Assembly (NCBI GenBank): GCA_015680685.1
Contig: MNCI01008572.1
Span: 238,591 to 302,590, forward strand
Direction: 5' to 3'
Length of the DNA stretch: 64,000 nt
Origin: Gnetum montanum
Lineage: Eukaryota > Streptophyta > Gnetopsida > Gnetales > Gnetaceae
Of the stretch, positions 11,860 through 22,867 are shown piece by piece. Every line of letters starts with the position of its first letter. Positions within the stretch are counted from its first letter, which is position 1. A program made the position numbers and the translations under genes. The notes beneath the pieces are model-generated. The model made no database searches, had not been told where the DNA came from, and saw only the letters and a program-made list of their open reading frames with translations.

Positions 11860-13160
11860 TTTACTAGACTAATAAATGAACAAATGCCTAAAAAAGCAAT
11901 ATGGTATAATGACATCCTCACATATTTTCTCACTTAAGAGATGCCACAAGACTTGGATTTTATGAAAAATAAAAAATTTCTTCATCAGGTCAAATACTTC
12001 ATGAAAATCAATGGATACCTTTACAAGGTGTATGCTAATGGCTTGATCCATTAGTGTGTTCTTGATGAAGATCAATTGTGCATTCTCTAGGATGCTCATG
12101 AAGGCCACTATGCAGGGAGATGCATGGACATAAAAATCCTAATGGTAGGATATTATTGGCCCATAGTCTTGTGAATGTTATCAATGTGAAGGGGGGATGA
12201 TTGCTCATATGGAAGGTCCTCAATAGTGGATTCAACCACTAGAACCTTTCAACATATGGAGTGTTAACTTCATGGGCCCCATCACACTTGTGTCTAAATG
12301 GGAAAGCATATATTATAGTAGTAGTTGACTATTATACAAAATGAGCTAAAGCAGTAGTCGTTATAGATTGCACATCATCCACTGCTATCATATTTATACA
12401 ACAACATATTGTAAATAGGTTTGGGGTGCCATGTTCAGTAATTTTTGATAATGGGACTCATTTCACAGGTACCACATTTAGAAAATTAATGCAATGCTTA
12501 GGGGTAGAACATAAATTCACAACACCTTACCACCCCCAAGCCAACGGTCAAGCATAGGTAACCAACTAAGAGATTATAAAAATATTAATTTGAACCATTA
12601 GAAAATATATGAAGGATTGGAGCATAAAACTTAATGATGCTCTCTGGGCTTATTGATCAACTTGGAAACTTCCTATTGGATATTCTCCTTATGAGTTAGT
12701 GTATAGAAAACTTCCAACACTCCTAATTCAATCTAAGCTCCGTACGCTCTCAATGACTTGTGATCTAAACCTTGATCTAATTTTAGCACAAAAGGAAATA
12801 TTGATCAATTTGAACATGCTAGACGAAAACTACTTACTGGCCCTATCTTTGAATGAGATGAATAAGGCATTCAGCAAGTAATGCCACAACTTTAGAATTA
12901 GGAAAGTAAGGTTTCAACCAGGAGATAAGGTCCTCTACTGGAACCCCATACATGTCCCTCAAAAGGAAAAATTTCAAACATTATGGGAGGGACCTTATAT
13001 CATTGATCAAACCTTTCCCTTTGGGGCCATGAAAATTTACAAACCTAATAGCCCAAATAAAAAGTAGTTGGTTAATATCCAACAAATTAAACCTTTCCTA
13101 GAACTAAGATTGGCCAGTGTAAATATCACCTCAACTAATGGACACCCACATTCTATTTTT
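11860..13160 (+). pseudogene. Integrase remnant and polyprotein C-terminus of element A
   Basis: The N-terminal zinc-binding region lies at about 12085-12200 with a frameshift near 12170-12240. The core follows: NFMGPI in place of the usual D-F-x-GP (about 12268), FDNGTHFTG (about 12445-12471) with the second acidic residue, and YHPQANGQ (about 12523-12550), where the catalytic Glu codon after GQA is TAG. The C-terminal region with YSPYELVY, GDKVLYW and FPFGAMKIY runs to about 13160. The 60-codon open piece at 12699-12881 belongs to it. Integrase would insert the DNA copy; at least two catalytic positions are changed here. The integrase of C (15641-17060, minus) is collinear. Confidence 0.85.
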
Positions 13161-14760
13161 TAGATCTCCTCCTTTCAACTCGGTCATGAGGGAAATGGCC
13201 ATTTGTGCTAACCATTACCATGGCCTCTTAGTTTTTCTACCTTTTTTTTTTTTAACATTTTTGATTTTCAATTTTTTCTAAATTTTACACCATCTTTAGT
13301 ACCTTTAAACTTTCTTAATTATTTTACACTTTCTTATATATTTTACTTTATTTTGTTTCTTTTGATTAAGTGTGATATTTTCTCATTTTTTCTAATAAAT
13401 TTGCTTTATTTTCATAGGACATAATGTTGCTATTGTTGTTTGCTAATGATGGTTTGTGCTTAATGTGTGATTGTCAATGTCTGGTATCTATTTTTCAATT
13501 TTGATGTTTGATGACTTTGTCATGGTTTTTTTTCATGGTACAAGTAGTGAGTCCATGTCATCCACCCATCCAATGCGCTCTATGGTTTTCTTTGTTCTGG
13601 GAATTTGAGGTCCCTTTTTCATTAAAGAAACTTTTAATCAATTAGTGACCTTGGTAGTTCTAGAATTAGGAAGGATCCAAAGGTTTATAAAGGGTGTGAC
13701 TTCAAGGGGACTCAATACTCTTTTTACTCTTCTTCTTGATTGAGTGTTTTTTTGTGGACTTCTTACCATTCCATACCACTCAATGATAGGAAGACAAATA
13801 ATGTCATTGCATGGTGTGGTTCCCATCATTCAAAAAGAAAAAAATGATGGAAATTCAAAGCACACCCATTCGACACAAATAAGTCCTTGCATGGTGTGGT
13901 TCTCATTTCAAAAATAAAAAATAAAAAATAAAAAATGGAAATTCAAAGTACACTCCTTGGACAAATAAAAGGGCTACAAGCATTGGTTATGGAACTCGGA
14001 AGACATACACCTATGCCTGAAGGTCCCCTTTAACTAAGGCCCTCTCTCTCACTCACTTCCTACTTCTCTCTGCTTTTTGTCGAATGGTGGTTGTCTTGTG
14101 GGGATACTCTTGTGTCTTGAGTGGGTGGATTGGTCTTGGAGTGGCAATGTGGAGTCACTAAAAGTAGAAGGCTTTGGTCTGGATTGAGGATAGAACTTCT
14201 TGAGTTTTTTTACCCACAATTTCATAAGGAACTTCTTATGATCTTAATTTGGAACTCCATTTCACCTTCTGTATCATCCATCCATGTTGCCATAACTCAC
14301 CTCACTGCTGGGTTCTATGTTATGTTATATGTCTTAGTCTGATGTATTGGGATTCTTGAGTGGATTCTTTTGGGTTGGTCCTTAACTTGTCATGATCATT
14401 AAATCGACTATGGGGCCCACAAACTCCTTAGTTGAGGTTATGCAAGGGAAAAAAAGGGCATAGCCTACTATGGGGAGGACCCACTTGAATAACTTGTGAC
14501 TTGATTAGTTAAGGTTCCTTACCTTTGACATCATTACAATCTTATATTTCATATTTGCCATTGTGTAAACAGCTTAGTACTCCTTAATCTTTCATTGCAT
14601 TCATCCCTTAAATTAATTTTTCTTTATTTTTTCAAATTTATGAACTTCAACATCCTCTTCTCATGATTTCATACTATTCTTGGTCTTCTAAGCTTTCATT
14701 TAATCCCAATTTCATTGAAAACTTCCTTGTATTTTGAAAGTTTGACCAAAGTCAATGGTG
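13161..14760 (+). other. Post-pol non-coding spacer of element A
   Basis: T-rich sequence without a sustained frame. It aligns in patches with the spacer of C read on the minus strand (about 14985-15640) and with the plus-strand cargo of B' (27786-28980). Shared landmarks are a block near 13695 (agggtgtgacttcaagggga), a ttgcatggtgtggttctcat block near 13885 and again inside the spacer, and a tatggggaggaccca block near 14470. No gene is visible; it leads up to the internal promoter at 14774. Confidence 0.7.
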
Positions 14761-14773
14761 GTCAATAGCTATG

Positions 14774-14820
14774 TCAACGAGGCCTTGTCGACGCAGTGCA
14801 AAAATACTATATATACCACT
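14774..14820 (+). promoter_or_regulatory. Internal promoter of element A, a copy of the LTR U3 core
   Basis: TCAACGAGGCCTTGTCGA (14774-14791) is the LTR A motif. It is followed by cgcagtgc and a TATA-like CTATATATACC (14808-14818). In LTR A the same unit, gatgcagtgt and CCTATAAATA occur in that order with similar spacing. Position, between the spacer and the extra ORF, suggests a separate transcript for the extra gene. The matching arrangement in B' (28988-29080) uses that family's own motif. Confidence 0.7.
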
Positions 14821-14959
14821 TGACACTTTGGAATTTTTTGCAATTTTCTCATAACACACAAGGAATTTTTGGAAATTTTCAGAGCCCAAAACCTTCTAGA
14901 GTTTATAACTTTCAAATTGTTTGTCCAAATCACTCTGTTTTTTGATCCTGCACTTATCG

Positions 14960-15640
14960 GAGGTGAGATCTTTATTATGCAAGCCACAAACCTTACCAGA
15001 GGTGCTATAACTAGTGCATGTAGCCCATGTTCACTTATTATGTGCTTTGAATTCCCACTAGTTATTATTATTATTTTTAATATGAGAACCACATCATGCA
15101 AAGACTTATTTGATTTATTCAACTTCCTGATATTAGTTGATAGCAGAAGGGTGAAAAACATATGAAAAACATCCAAGTACCCAAGAGAATAGCCAGCAAA
15201 AATGTGTCAAATCCCCTTGAGGTCACACCCTTTTCAATCCATTTGAATCTTTCCTTGGTTTGAAGAATATCAAGCCACTAATTCATTAATACGTTTGCTT
15301 AGAAAATGTGACAGTAAATTTCCAAAAAAAGGGAGATCATAGAGTTGAATGGATGAATGGATGACCTAGACTCATTGCCTATTTTATCAAAAGAAACTAT
15401 ATCTCAGCATCAACATTAAAAGTCAAAGGTAAAAACAAAATATTAGTAAGCAACACTATTGTAGTACAATCCACCATCATGAGCACTTATTATATGATGA
15501 GTGAGAATAAATCAAACAAAATGTAATAGAGAAAGAAATAGTAAAAATGTTAATGATGGTGTAAAAAAAAAATAAGTAAATATGAAAATGTGTAAAATAA
15601 AAAAAGAAAAAAGAAGCTGAGGGCTTAGAATAATTAGCAT
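14960..15640 (-). other. Post-pol spacer of element C, cut at its 3' end
   Basis: On the minus strand it matches the spacer of A (13161-13990), including the aagggtgtgac block and the tttgcatgatgtggttctca block, in the same order. Homology fades around 14985. There is no coding signal; open frames on either strand here are chance. Confidence 0.65.
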
Positions 15641-17060
15641 TAGTGGCCATCTCCCCCATGACTGAGTTAGAAGGAGGAGACACAAAATAAGGAGTAGGGC
15701 TGTCCATCAATAGAGGTAGTGTTAGTATTGGTTGTTTTGGGCTCATGGAAAGGTTTGGTTTGCTGGATGTTGATCAATAATTTCTTATATGGGCTTTCAG
15801 GTTTATAGATCATCATGACCCCTAAAGGAAAAGTTTCATGAATGAACTAAGGTCCTTCCGACAACATTTGAAATTTAGTTTGTTGTGGCACATGTGTGGG
15901 ATCCTAATAAAGAACCCTATCTCCTAGTTGGTATGTGACTTTTCTAATTTTTAGGTCATGATGTTGTTTGTTGAAGGCCTTGTGCAGTTCGTTAGATGAC
16001 AAGGTGGCTAATCAATTTTCATCTAGCAAGTTAAGATTCATTAACCGTTCTTTCTGTGCTAGACTAAGGGCAAGGTTAAGGTCACATGCTGTAGATAGTG
16101 TATGGAGCTCAGCTTGGATAGGAAGTGTTGGAAGTTTACCATACACTAACTCATAGGGAGAGTAGCCTATAGGGAGTTTCCATGTGGAGCGGTAGGCCCA
16201 AAGAGCATTGTTTAGCTTGGTGCTCCAATCTTGCCTATATTTGCTAATGGTTTGTTTCAATATTTTTGTGATTTCCCTATTGGTGACTTTGACTTGACCA
16301 TTTGCTTGAGGATGATATGGTGTAGTGAGTTTATGCTCAACTCCTAAGCTTTGCATCAACTTCTGAAAAGTCGCACCTTAAAGTGTGTGCCATTATAAAA
16401 AGTAAGTGCAAAAGGCATGCCAAACCTGTTTATGATTTGTTGTTGAAAAAATGGTGTAACAATAGATGATGTATAGTCGATAATGGTGGCTGCTTCTACC
16501 TATTTTGTAAAATAATCAATAGCAACAACAATGTATGCTTTTCCATTAGACATTGGTGTAATAGGCCCCATAAAATCAATACCCCATATGATGAAGGGTT
16601 CTAAGGGTTGAATCCATTGTTGTGGATCCTCCATCTTAGTAGTCATTCCCCCATCTTGTTGGTAGTGCTCACAGGATTGGACAAAATGATGGGTGTCCCA
16701 AAATAATGTAGGCCAATAATATCATGTGAGAAAGATTTTAATGGTTGTTTTCCTCCTAGTGTAATGACTCCCACAAGGGTCCTTATGAGTGTCTTGGAGA
16801 ACTTGCAATTGATCTGTGTTGGGAACACACCATTAGATCAAGCCATCAGAACAAACCTTGTAAAAGTGTCTGTTGATTTCCATGAAATGTTTGACTTAGT
16901 GGAGAAACTATTATTTCTTTCTAACATCCAGCCCTTGTGGTGTTTCTTGCATGAGAAGATAAGTAAGAATGCTACTATACCAGTTTGTATATGTGGGTGG
17001 TTGATTTTTTATGACACTTGCAAAGAGGAGTTCATCAAGAAAGCGATTAGAAATTGGGTA
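15641..17060 (-). pseudogene. Integrase remnant and polyprotein C-terminus of element C
   Basis: The stretch 16012-16359 (minus) is open for 115 codons. It carries YHPQANGQVKVTNREI, with Lys where the catalytic Glu is expected, then the LPIGYSPYELVYGKL block and the AQKER region typical of the integrase C-terminal side in this family. The upstream core and zinc region (16360-17060) are broken. The C-terminal tail continues to about 15640, with the NSVMGEMATNANY block and a T-rich spacer after it. It is collinear with the integrase of A. The enzyme would catalyse insertion; this copy is dead. Confidence 0.85.
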
Positions 17061-18710
17061 TTTTTCCTCTTTGTTGTCCCATTGCAACCAAGATAAATGA
17101 TTGGCAACAACATTCTTGGTGTCCTTACGATCTATTATCATGATGTCAAACTCTTGCAAGATCAAAAGCCATTGTATGACACGAGGGCTCATCGTTGATT
17201 TATTTGTAAGGAATCAACTCACACTATGATATGTGTGTACAAATACCATATAGCCTAATACATAGTGCCTAAATTTCTCTAGTGCAAACACTTTGGCCAT
17301 TAACTTTTTTTCTATTGTGGTATAGTTAAGTTGTGCACTAGTAATACTTTGACTTGCATAGTGAATGTAATAGGGACGTTTGTGGTCATCTAACTATGTA
17401 AGTACAACACCTAAAGAAAAATTGGATGTGTCAGTCATTATATGGAATGGTCTAGACTAGTCAGGAGCTTGTAGAGTAGGTGTTTCTACTAGCTTCTACT
17501 TCAAGGTCTGGAAATCTAGCTCACATTTCTTGGTCCATTTAAAGGGTACGTCCTTCTTCATTAATTTTACTAAAAATTTTGCAATCTTCAAAAAGTTCTC
17601 GATGAAGTTTCTATAATAGCTAGTATGTCAAAGGAATGATTGAATGTCTTTTATAGTTTTAGGTTGATAAGTGATTCCTTGGATGACTTTATTTTTTTTA
17701 GGATCTACCTCCATCCCTGTTTGTGAAATTTTATGCCCTAATACAATTCCCTCTTGGACCATTAAATGACTTTTTTGCCAATTGAGCCTTAGGTTGGTTT
17801 CAACACATCATTTTAGTGCTTGCTCTAATCAGTCCAATGCTTGTTCAAAGTCCACTCCGTAGGTGGAGAAATCATCCATAAAAACCTCCACACCATTTTC
17901 TATTTGCTGCTGAAATATACTGAGAACTAAATGTTGAAATGTTACTGGAGCATTGCACAAGCCAAACAACATCTGCATATATGTGAATGTCCCTCAAGTA
18001 CTTGTGAATGTAGTTTTGGCTTGGTCTTTTGGTGCTATCTAGATTTGATTGTACCCACTGTAACCATCTAGAAAATTATAATAACAATGCCCTACAATGG
18101 TATTTAGAACTTGGTTAATGAATGGAAATGGGAAATGGTCTTTAAATGTTACCATGTTTAATAACCTAAAGTCTATACACACCCTCCATTTACCACCTTT
18201 TTTAGGCACAATGACCAATGGACTAACCCATTCATTGTAAAAAATGGGGTAGATGGACCCATCCTTTAAAAGTTGTTCAATTTCTTCCTTAACTACTTGC
18301 TTAAGCTTTGGGTTTAGTCATCTTTGTGGTTGTCATCATCTTTATAGAGGGATCAATGTAGATTCGATGTTGGCATATCCTAGGATCTATTTTGGTTAAT
18401 TCAAGATATGACCAAGCAAAGGATTTTGACCATTTGTTTACTGTCTTCAATAGTTTTTCTTTTTGTTGTGGAGTGAGCTTAGCATTAATGATTACCAATT
18501 TTCCATTCTTGACAAATGCATACTCCATACCAGTGGGCAAAGGTTTTAATTCAAGGGGCTCTTGCTTAAACTCATCAAGGATTTCTAGCTTCTCCCAATT
18601 GATATTTTCGGTGTCAATACTTGGAAGTTGGCGATGGACTTGCTCTAAGGTATCTATGCTATTGATATATGTAGAAGTCAAGCTCTTAGTTAGTTCCATG
18701 CACAAAGTTG
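17061..18710 (-). pseudogene. Reverse transcriptase and RNase H remnant of element C
   Basis: The open segment 18301-18705 (minus, 134 codons) contains EPLELKPLP, MEYAFVKNGKLVIINAKL and FAWSYLELTKIDP, the region just N-terminal of the reverse transcriptase in the Athila lineage; A has the same blocks at 10320-10500. The palm and thumb regions follow at 17550-18290 but are shattered by stops. RNase H ends with SPRVIQWLLILQEFDI and NVVANHLSWLQWD (within 17080-17192), the latter like the DHLSRL motif of Athila. This would copy element RNA; it is inactive here. Confidence 0.8.
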
Positions 18711-19425
18711 AATTACTCTTTAGGTCAGTTGTTAGCCACTGGGTGCCTTCCTATCTTGTGGCTGCTACATATAGGCATCTTTGTATGTTAGTTACTTGTG
18801 CACACTAGTTGCATGTAGGCAATGTTAAGCATTGTACAAACTAGGAATTTTGGACGCAATTGCACCCTGTGTTATTATATAAGATGCATGGAACTTTCTT
18901 TTTCTCGATCTTTCCAAACGTATTTTCTTTTGATATCTCTAGGGAAAGATCACATATTCCTAGGCATGCATCAATTGTACTTAGCCATGCTCTTCAAATG
19001 GTTGGGAAGTTCCCCTTACAGTTGTTGACTTGGATCACTAGGAAATTGGCTGGATATGACCACCCACAAATAGTGGTAAAAATGTCCTCCACTAGTCCCA
19101 ATGGGATGGTGATGGACTAGTTAGCCAACTCTAAATGGATGTTACTCTTCCTTAGTGGAGGTAGGTTCTAGGCTTTATACATTTCCTAGGAGATCAAATT
19201 AACACTAGAACTTGAATTCAAAAGAGATTTGCAAGGTTCATTTTCAGCGGTTTGCAAGTAAATAAGAGGACTTCTAGGATCAGAGAATTTCCTAGGAAGA
19301 TGGCCAACTTTAATCCAATTAGTGATGGCATGGGTTAACATGACAGTATGCGTTGGGTGCGATTTTTGGTTTGAAGGAAGCTCTGAAGATTTAAGTGATG
19401 ATGAGGTGTTTGGATAATTAGCCAC
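18711..19425 (-). pseudogene. Protease remnant of element C
   Basis: On the minus strand 19186-19425 is open for about 79 codons and includes the CKSLLNSSSSVNLIS block, where the catalytic Asp-Ser-Gly reads Asn-Ser-Ser. Downstream, the AWLSTIDA block (about 18990) corresponds to the GRAWL motif of A. It sits between the Gag linker and the reverse transcriptase, the normal place for the polyprotein-processing protease. Loss of the catalytic Asp makes it inactive. Confidence 0.7.
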
Positions 19426-21870
19426 TTATGGTTGCAAGGACTTGATTGGACCGTTGGTTCTAAGGAAAGGTCTCTTCTTTGTGTGGTAGTCTAAAACAAT
19501 AGTAGGTTGAAGATTGACAGCCCTTGTAATGTTACATTGTTGCGGCTGGGCAGGAAGCTTGCCTTGCATTGTTGGAGTAGGTGGTAATGGAGCCAAGGGT
19601 GGAAGAGATGTGCATAGATGAGAGGGATAGTATGTATGTGGAACATCATCCCAAGGAGAAGATGTTCTATAGTACTCAGGGACTTGGTAGTGAGGTTGAA
19701 GAGCAACGTGACTAGTAGAGTCATGTGGAGAGATTAGCTGCTGAACATAATATTCGTATGGGTTAGGTTGATGGTAAGGGTACTGTTGACATGGTGGTGG
19801 CATTCTCCATAATTATGGGTGTTGCCACTATTGATACTATTCATTTGATTGTGGTGGAGCTCCACTCGGATAATATGTCAAGGGTTGGTGGAACTACCTT
19901 GGGTTACCTTGAGGATAAGGTAGCCTTCTAGGTGTTTGTCGTTTGTTTAATTGTGGGTTTAGTGCATATACCCCAGACTCTTGTAGATGTGACACTACTA
20001 GGAAACATCCCTTAAGATGGTCATATTGGAAAATCTCACATCTGTCATCATTGTCCATGTCTAAATCCACAACCTCTTGAATGACAGTAAGCTTGCCCTT
20101 ACCCTTGTTATGTGCATACTCAACTTCTTTCTTTTTCCTTCTTTCTTAGTCACTACTTGGTTCTCTAGACTCCTTTACTATTTTTAGGAAAATTTGAAGT
20201 TTTCATCTAGGGAGTTCCACATTTGATTTACCTTTGCTAATACTTCTGATGCAAATTTTTGAATGGGCAAAGTCTTGCTATTCACCATCTCTTTAAGTGG
20301 TTACTCTTCTTCATCTTCGCAAAATCTAATTTCCTTCTTTCAGAGGGAAGGATCTCTGGTGTACTCTTTCACACTTTCTCTTTTCCTCAACTGGCCTTTC
20401 TCCTTGGAAACTTGCTCCAACAATCTTTGTATTTTATGGGCTCTAAGCTCAGATAGCCTTCCTTGGGTGTAAGTCCTAAGGGTTCTTTGCGTTTTGTACC
20501 TAAGCCCATCTACAAGATGGCATAGTTGTTCCTTTTGTGAGTAACCATGGCTAGGGTAATGATGTAACAATGAATAATATCGGCACATGGTAGCATCCAA
20601 GGGTTCATGCCCTCCTTGTTTTCATCCATAGATTTGCTTACATAGGTTGGACACTGGGGAGTACGTCTGATACTTATCGTTGAATAGCTCCAACATGGTA
20701 CTCCATTGACAAATGGATTCTAGTTCTAAGGACTGGTACAAGATTTTCGCTTCCTTGATCAGTGTCTATGAAAACAATTTTAGCTTTTGCCACTTGTTTT
20801 CTATATTTTTCAAGGCACATGCATTGTGGAATGCTTGTAGATAGTTTTGAGATTAGCATTGTATCCCCCTTCAAATCGTGGGATGTTTTTTATGTCTAGT
20901 CTTTTGATCCTACTATCTTTTTGGTGCCTTGTTCAGATCCTAATAATCTTTTTTATATCTAACATAATTTGGGTGGTGAGTAGGGGTTCATTGTGATCAT
21001 GTCGTCTATGGCATCTATGATACCTATGCTATTCCCTACTTTCCCTTCTTTTGTGATGTGTTTCTTTGAAATGCCCTTGTTCCCTTTCTTGACTATTTTA
21101 TTTGTTATTTCTATTTTTCTTACCATTTTCCTCATGGTATTGCCCTTTGCAGCTACGTTCAAATCCCAAAGGAGAGGGAGAAGAAGATGATGGAGGTGAA
21201 GAGGAAGGATAACTAGTATCATGGTGGGGCTTATCACCTTCTTTTTGATGGTCACAGCCTCGACCGCTGTTATGATTGGAATGTTCATCATTATTATGTG
21301 TTCGTGTTCCTTTTTTGGACCCTCTATGTCTATTGGTACTAGAACCTAGGTTATGAATAGTTGAGTGAAGATTCTAATACACAAATCCTTAACCAAAGTC
21401 AATGAGAGGAAGATCGTGTTGTGGAAAACCTCCTGAGATAGGTTCACCACCCTTGTTTTCACTTAGGACATACAGGACATCCTAAGACTACTTCCCCTTC
21501 ATAGATTTGTAATGTTTCTCCTGTTACAAATCCCTCTGGAATTGTTTCTCCATGGGGTGATAATCTCTCAAATCTTGCTCATGCACAACACACACTGATT
21601 TTAAGTGCTACATGCTAATTTGTGTGAGAGCACGAAGAAGCATGCTTAGGATTGAGTGATTGGGAGGTAACATTATGTTACCTTCTAAATCACACCATTG
21701 CAATTTTTCATCTTGGTGGAGGATAAAGATAAAGTTTGGTATATACTCATAAGGATGAGCGTATACCATGTGAAACTATTAGGGCATTGGCAGATCATCA
21801 TGTGCACCATACCTCCGATTGTTCATAGTGTTAGAACTAGTTGGTGAAGCACTCTCATAAGAAGGAGACA
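19426..21870 (-). pseudogene. gag remnant of element C with Pro-rich linker
   Basis: The C-terminal part (19426-19900) is a Pro/Tyr/His-rich linker; 19426-19803 is open for 125 codons. The retrotransposon gag region lies at about 20340-20900: 20340-20600 keeps YYSLLHHYPSHGYS, KEQLCHLVDGL and KTQRTLRTYTQGRL, each matching element A at 8300-8440. An Asn/Lys-rich segment (20959-21291) corresponds to the low-complexity stretch at 7600-7890 of A. Translation begins near 21870, about 120 bases from the primer site. Gag would form the particle that packages the element RNA. Frameshifts and stops are present throughout. Confidence 0.8.
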
Positions 21871-21989
21871 CGATTGATTATTTAGTGTGCAATACCCTTT
21901 TCTAGTGATTGTAGGATAGTTAACTCTAAGGGTTCATTCCAATGATGGAAGGATTTCCTAAGTTTTAATCAGTGCACAAACAAAAAAAA

Positions 21990-22007
21990 TCCCTAGCAAC
22001 GATGTCA
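21990..22007 (-). promoter_or_regulatory. tRNA-Asp primer binding site of element C
   Basis: The reverse complement, TGACATCGTTGCTAGGGA, resembles the tRNA-Asp complement TGGCGCCGTTGCCGGGGA and lies one base from the LTR end (CTCATCA in reverse at 22009). It fixes the minus orientation of element C. Confidence 0.85.
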
Positions 22008-22008
22008 A

Positions 22009-22867
22009 TGATGAGTAGCGACGTACCCCTACATCCAACCATACGAAAATGAGTGTTCACACATGATCCAGTTGAACTCCAAGGATTAAGTGCTTATGTG
22101 CCTACATAGAACAAGGATGAGTTATGCAGTTGTTGTCTTCCCAAGCTTACTTGTAAGGCATAATTATATGATTAAGTAAACTCGAGGTATATGATTTTTA
22201 TGTTTTTTATATTTTCTATCTTAGTCTCCTAAGTGTGTATAATGAAAATATTTAATTAACTAATGGATTTTTATAACTCTAACGTGAATCAAATCCTAAC
22301 ACCAGCATCTGTTCCCCTCTTCGGACAGATCCTGAACCAGTGTAACATTATTGGGATTACCAAATGCTAGTCGTTACTAGGTTACCAAGTGTTCCACATA
22401 TGTGCGAAGTGGTTATGCTGAGTGTGCTAATTCATTGATAATTGATAATTAATACTTCAATGAAATAACATTAAGTAACTATTAAAAGCATCAAATAATA
22501 GTAAATAATAAAAAATACAATAATTAAGCTATTTTGAATGTTGCAAGGTTTATCACAAAGTTCATCTTTATTTCTGGACACAAGGTGTGCTCAGGTACAT
22601 AATGCCCAAATAAATATTTGTTCACTTTATGACTTCTACTATGGGCACTCAGAAATAATTCTAACTTTGGAATAGAAAAATTGCAAAAATTTAGCTAAGG
22701 ATTGGAAAAACTAATGACAAACCAAGTGCCCCCATCTCTTATTTATAGGCACAAGACAGGCTCTGGCATCACATGTTTGATATCACTTTGACATCTCCAA
22801 TATCGCGTATATGATATCGAAGGTTCGATATCGAGGGTCCAATATTGGGACTCATCACCGATCATCA
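22009..22867 (-). repeat. 5' LTR of element C (859 bp)
   Basis: On the minus strand it begins TGATGATCGGTGATGAGTCC at 22867 and ends CTCATCA at 22009. U3 carries CAATATTGG, TCGATATCGA (a perfect 10 bp palindrome at about 22823-22832) and further GATATC or CGATATTG words within about 120 bp. These are followed on the minus strand by a TATA box, CCTATAAATA (about 22740-22750). The U5 end is homologous to those of A and B while the U3 motif is specific to this family. Confidence 0.85.

Larger units (their letters stand above)
14960..22867 (-). mobile_element. Element C, Athila-like retrotransposon truncated at its 3' end, nested in A
   Basis: Read on the minus strand: LTR (22867 to 22009), primer site (22007-21990), gag, protease, reverse transcriptase with RNase H, integrase and spacer, ending near 14960-14985. 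Plus-strand sequence of element A stops at about 14958 and resumes at 22868. No second LTR is found at the low-coordinate end, so the 3' LTR and the rest of the 3' region have been lost. The exact left junction is uncertain by about 25 bp. Confidence 0.8.

Noticed and set aside
14935-14939. tgttt as the left target duplication of element C, matching 22868-22872
   Set aside because: The word is common in this T-rich stretch and the C 3' LTR is missing, so the pairing cannot be shown.
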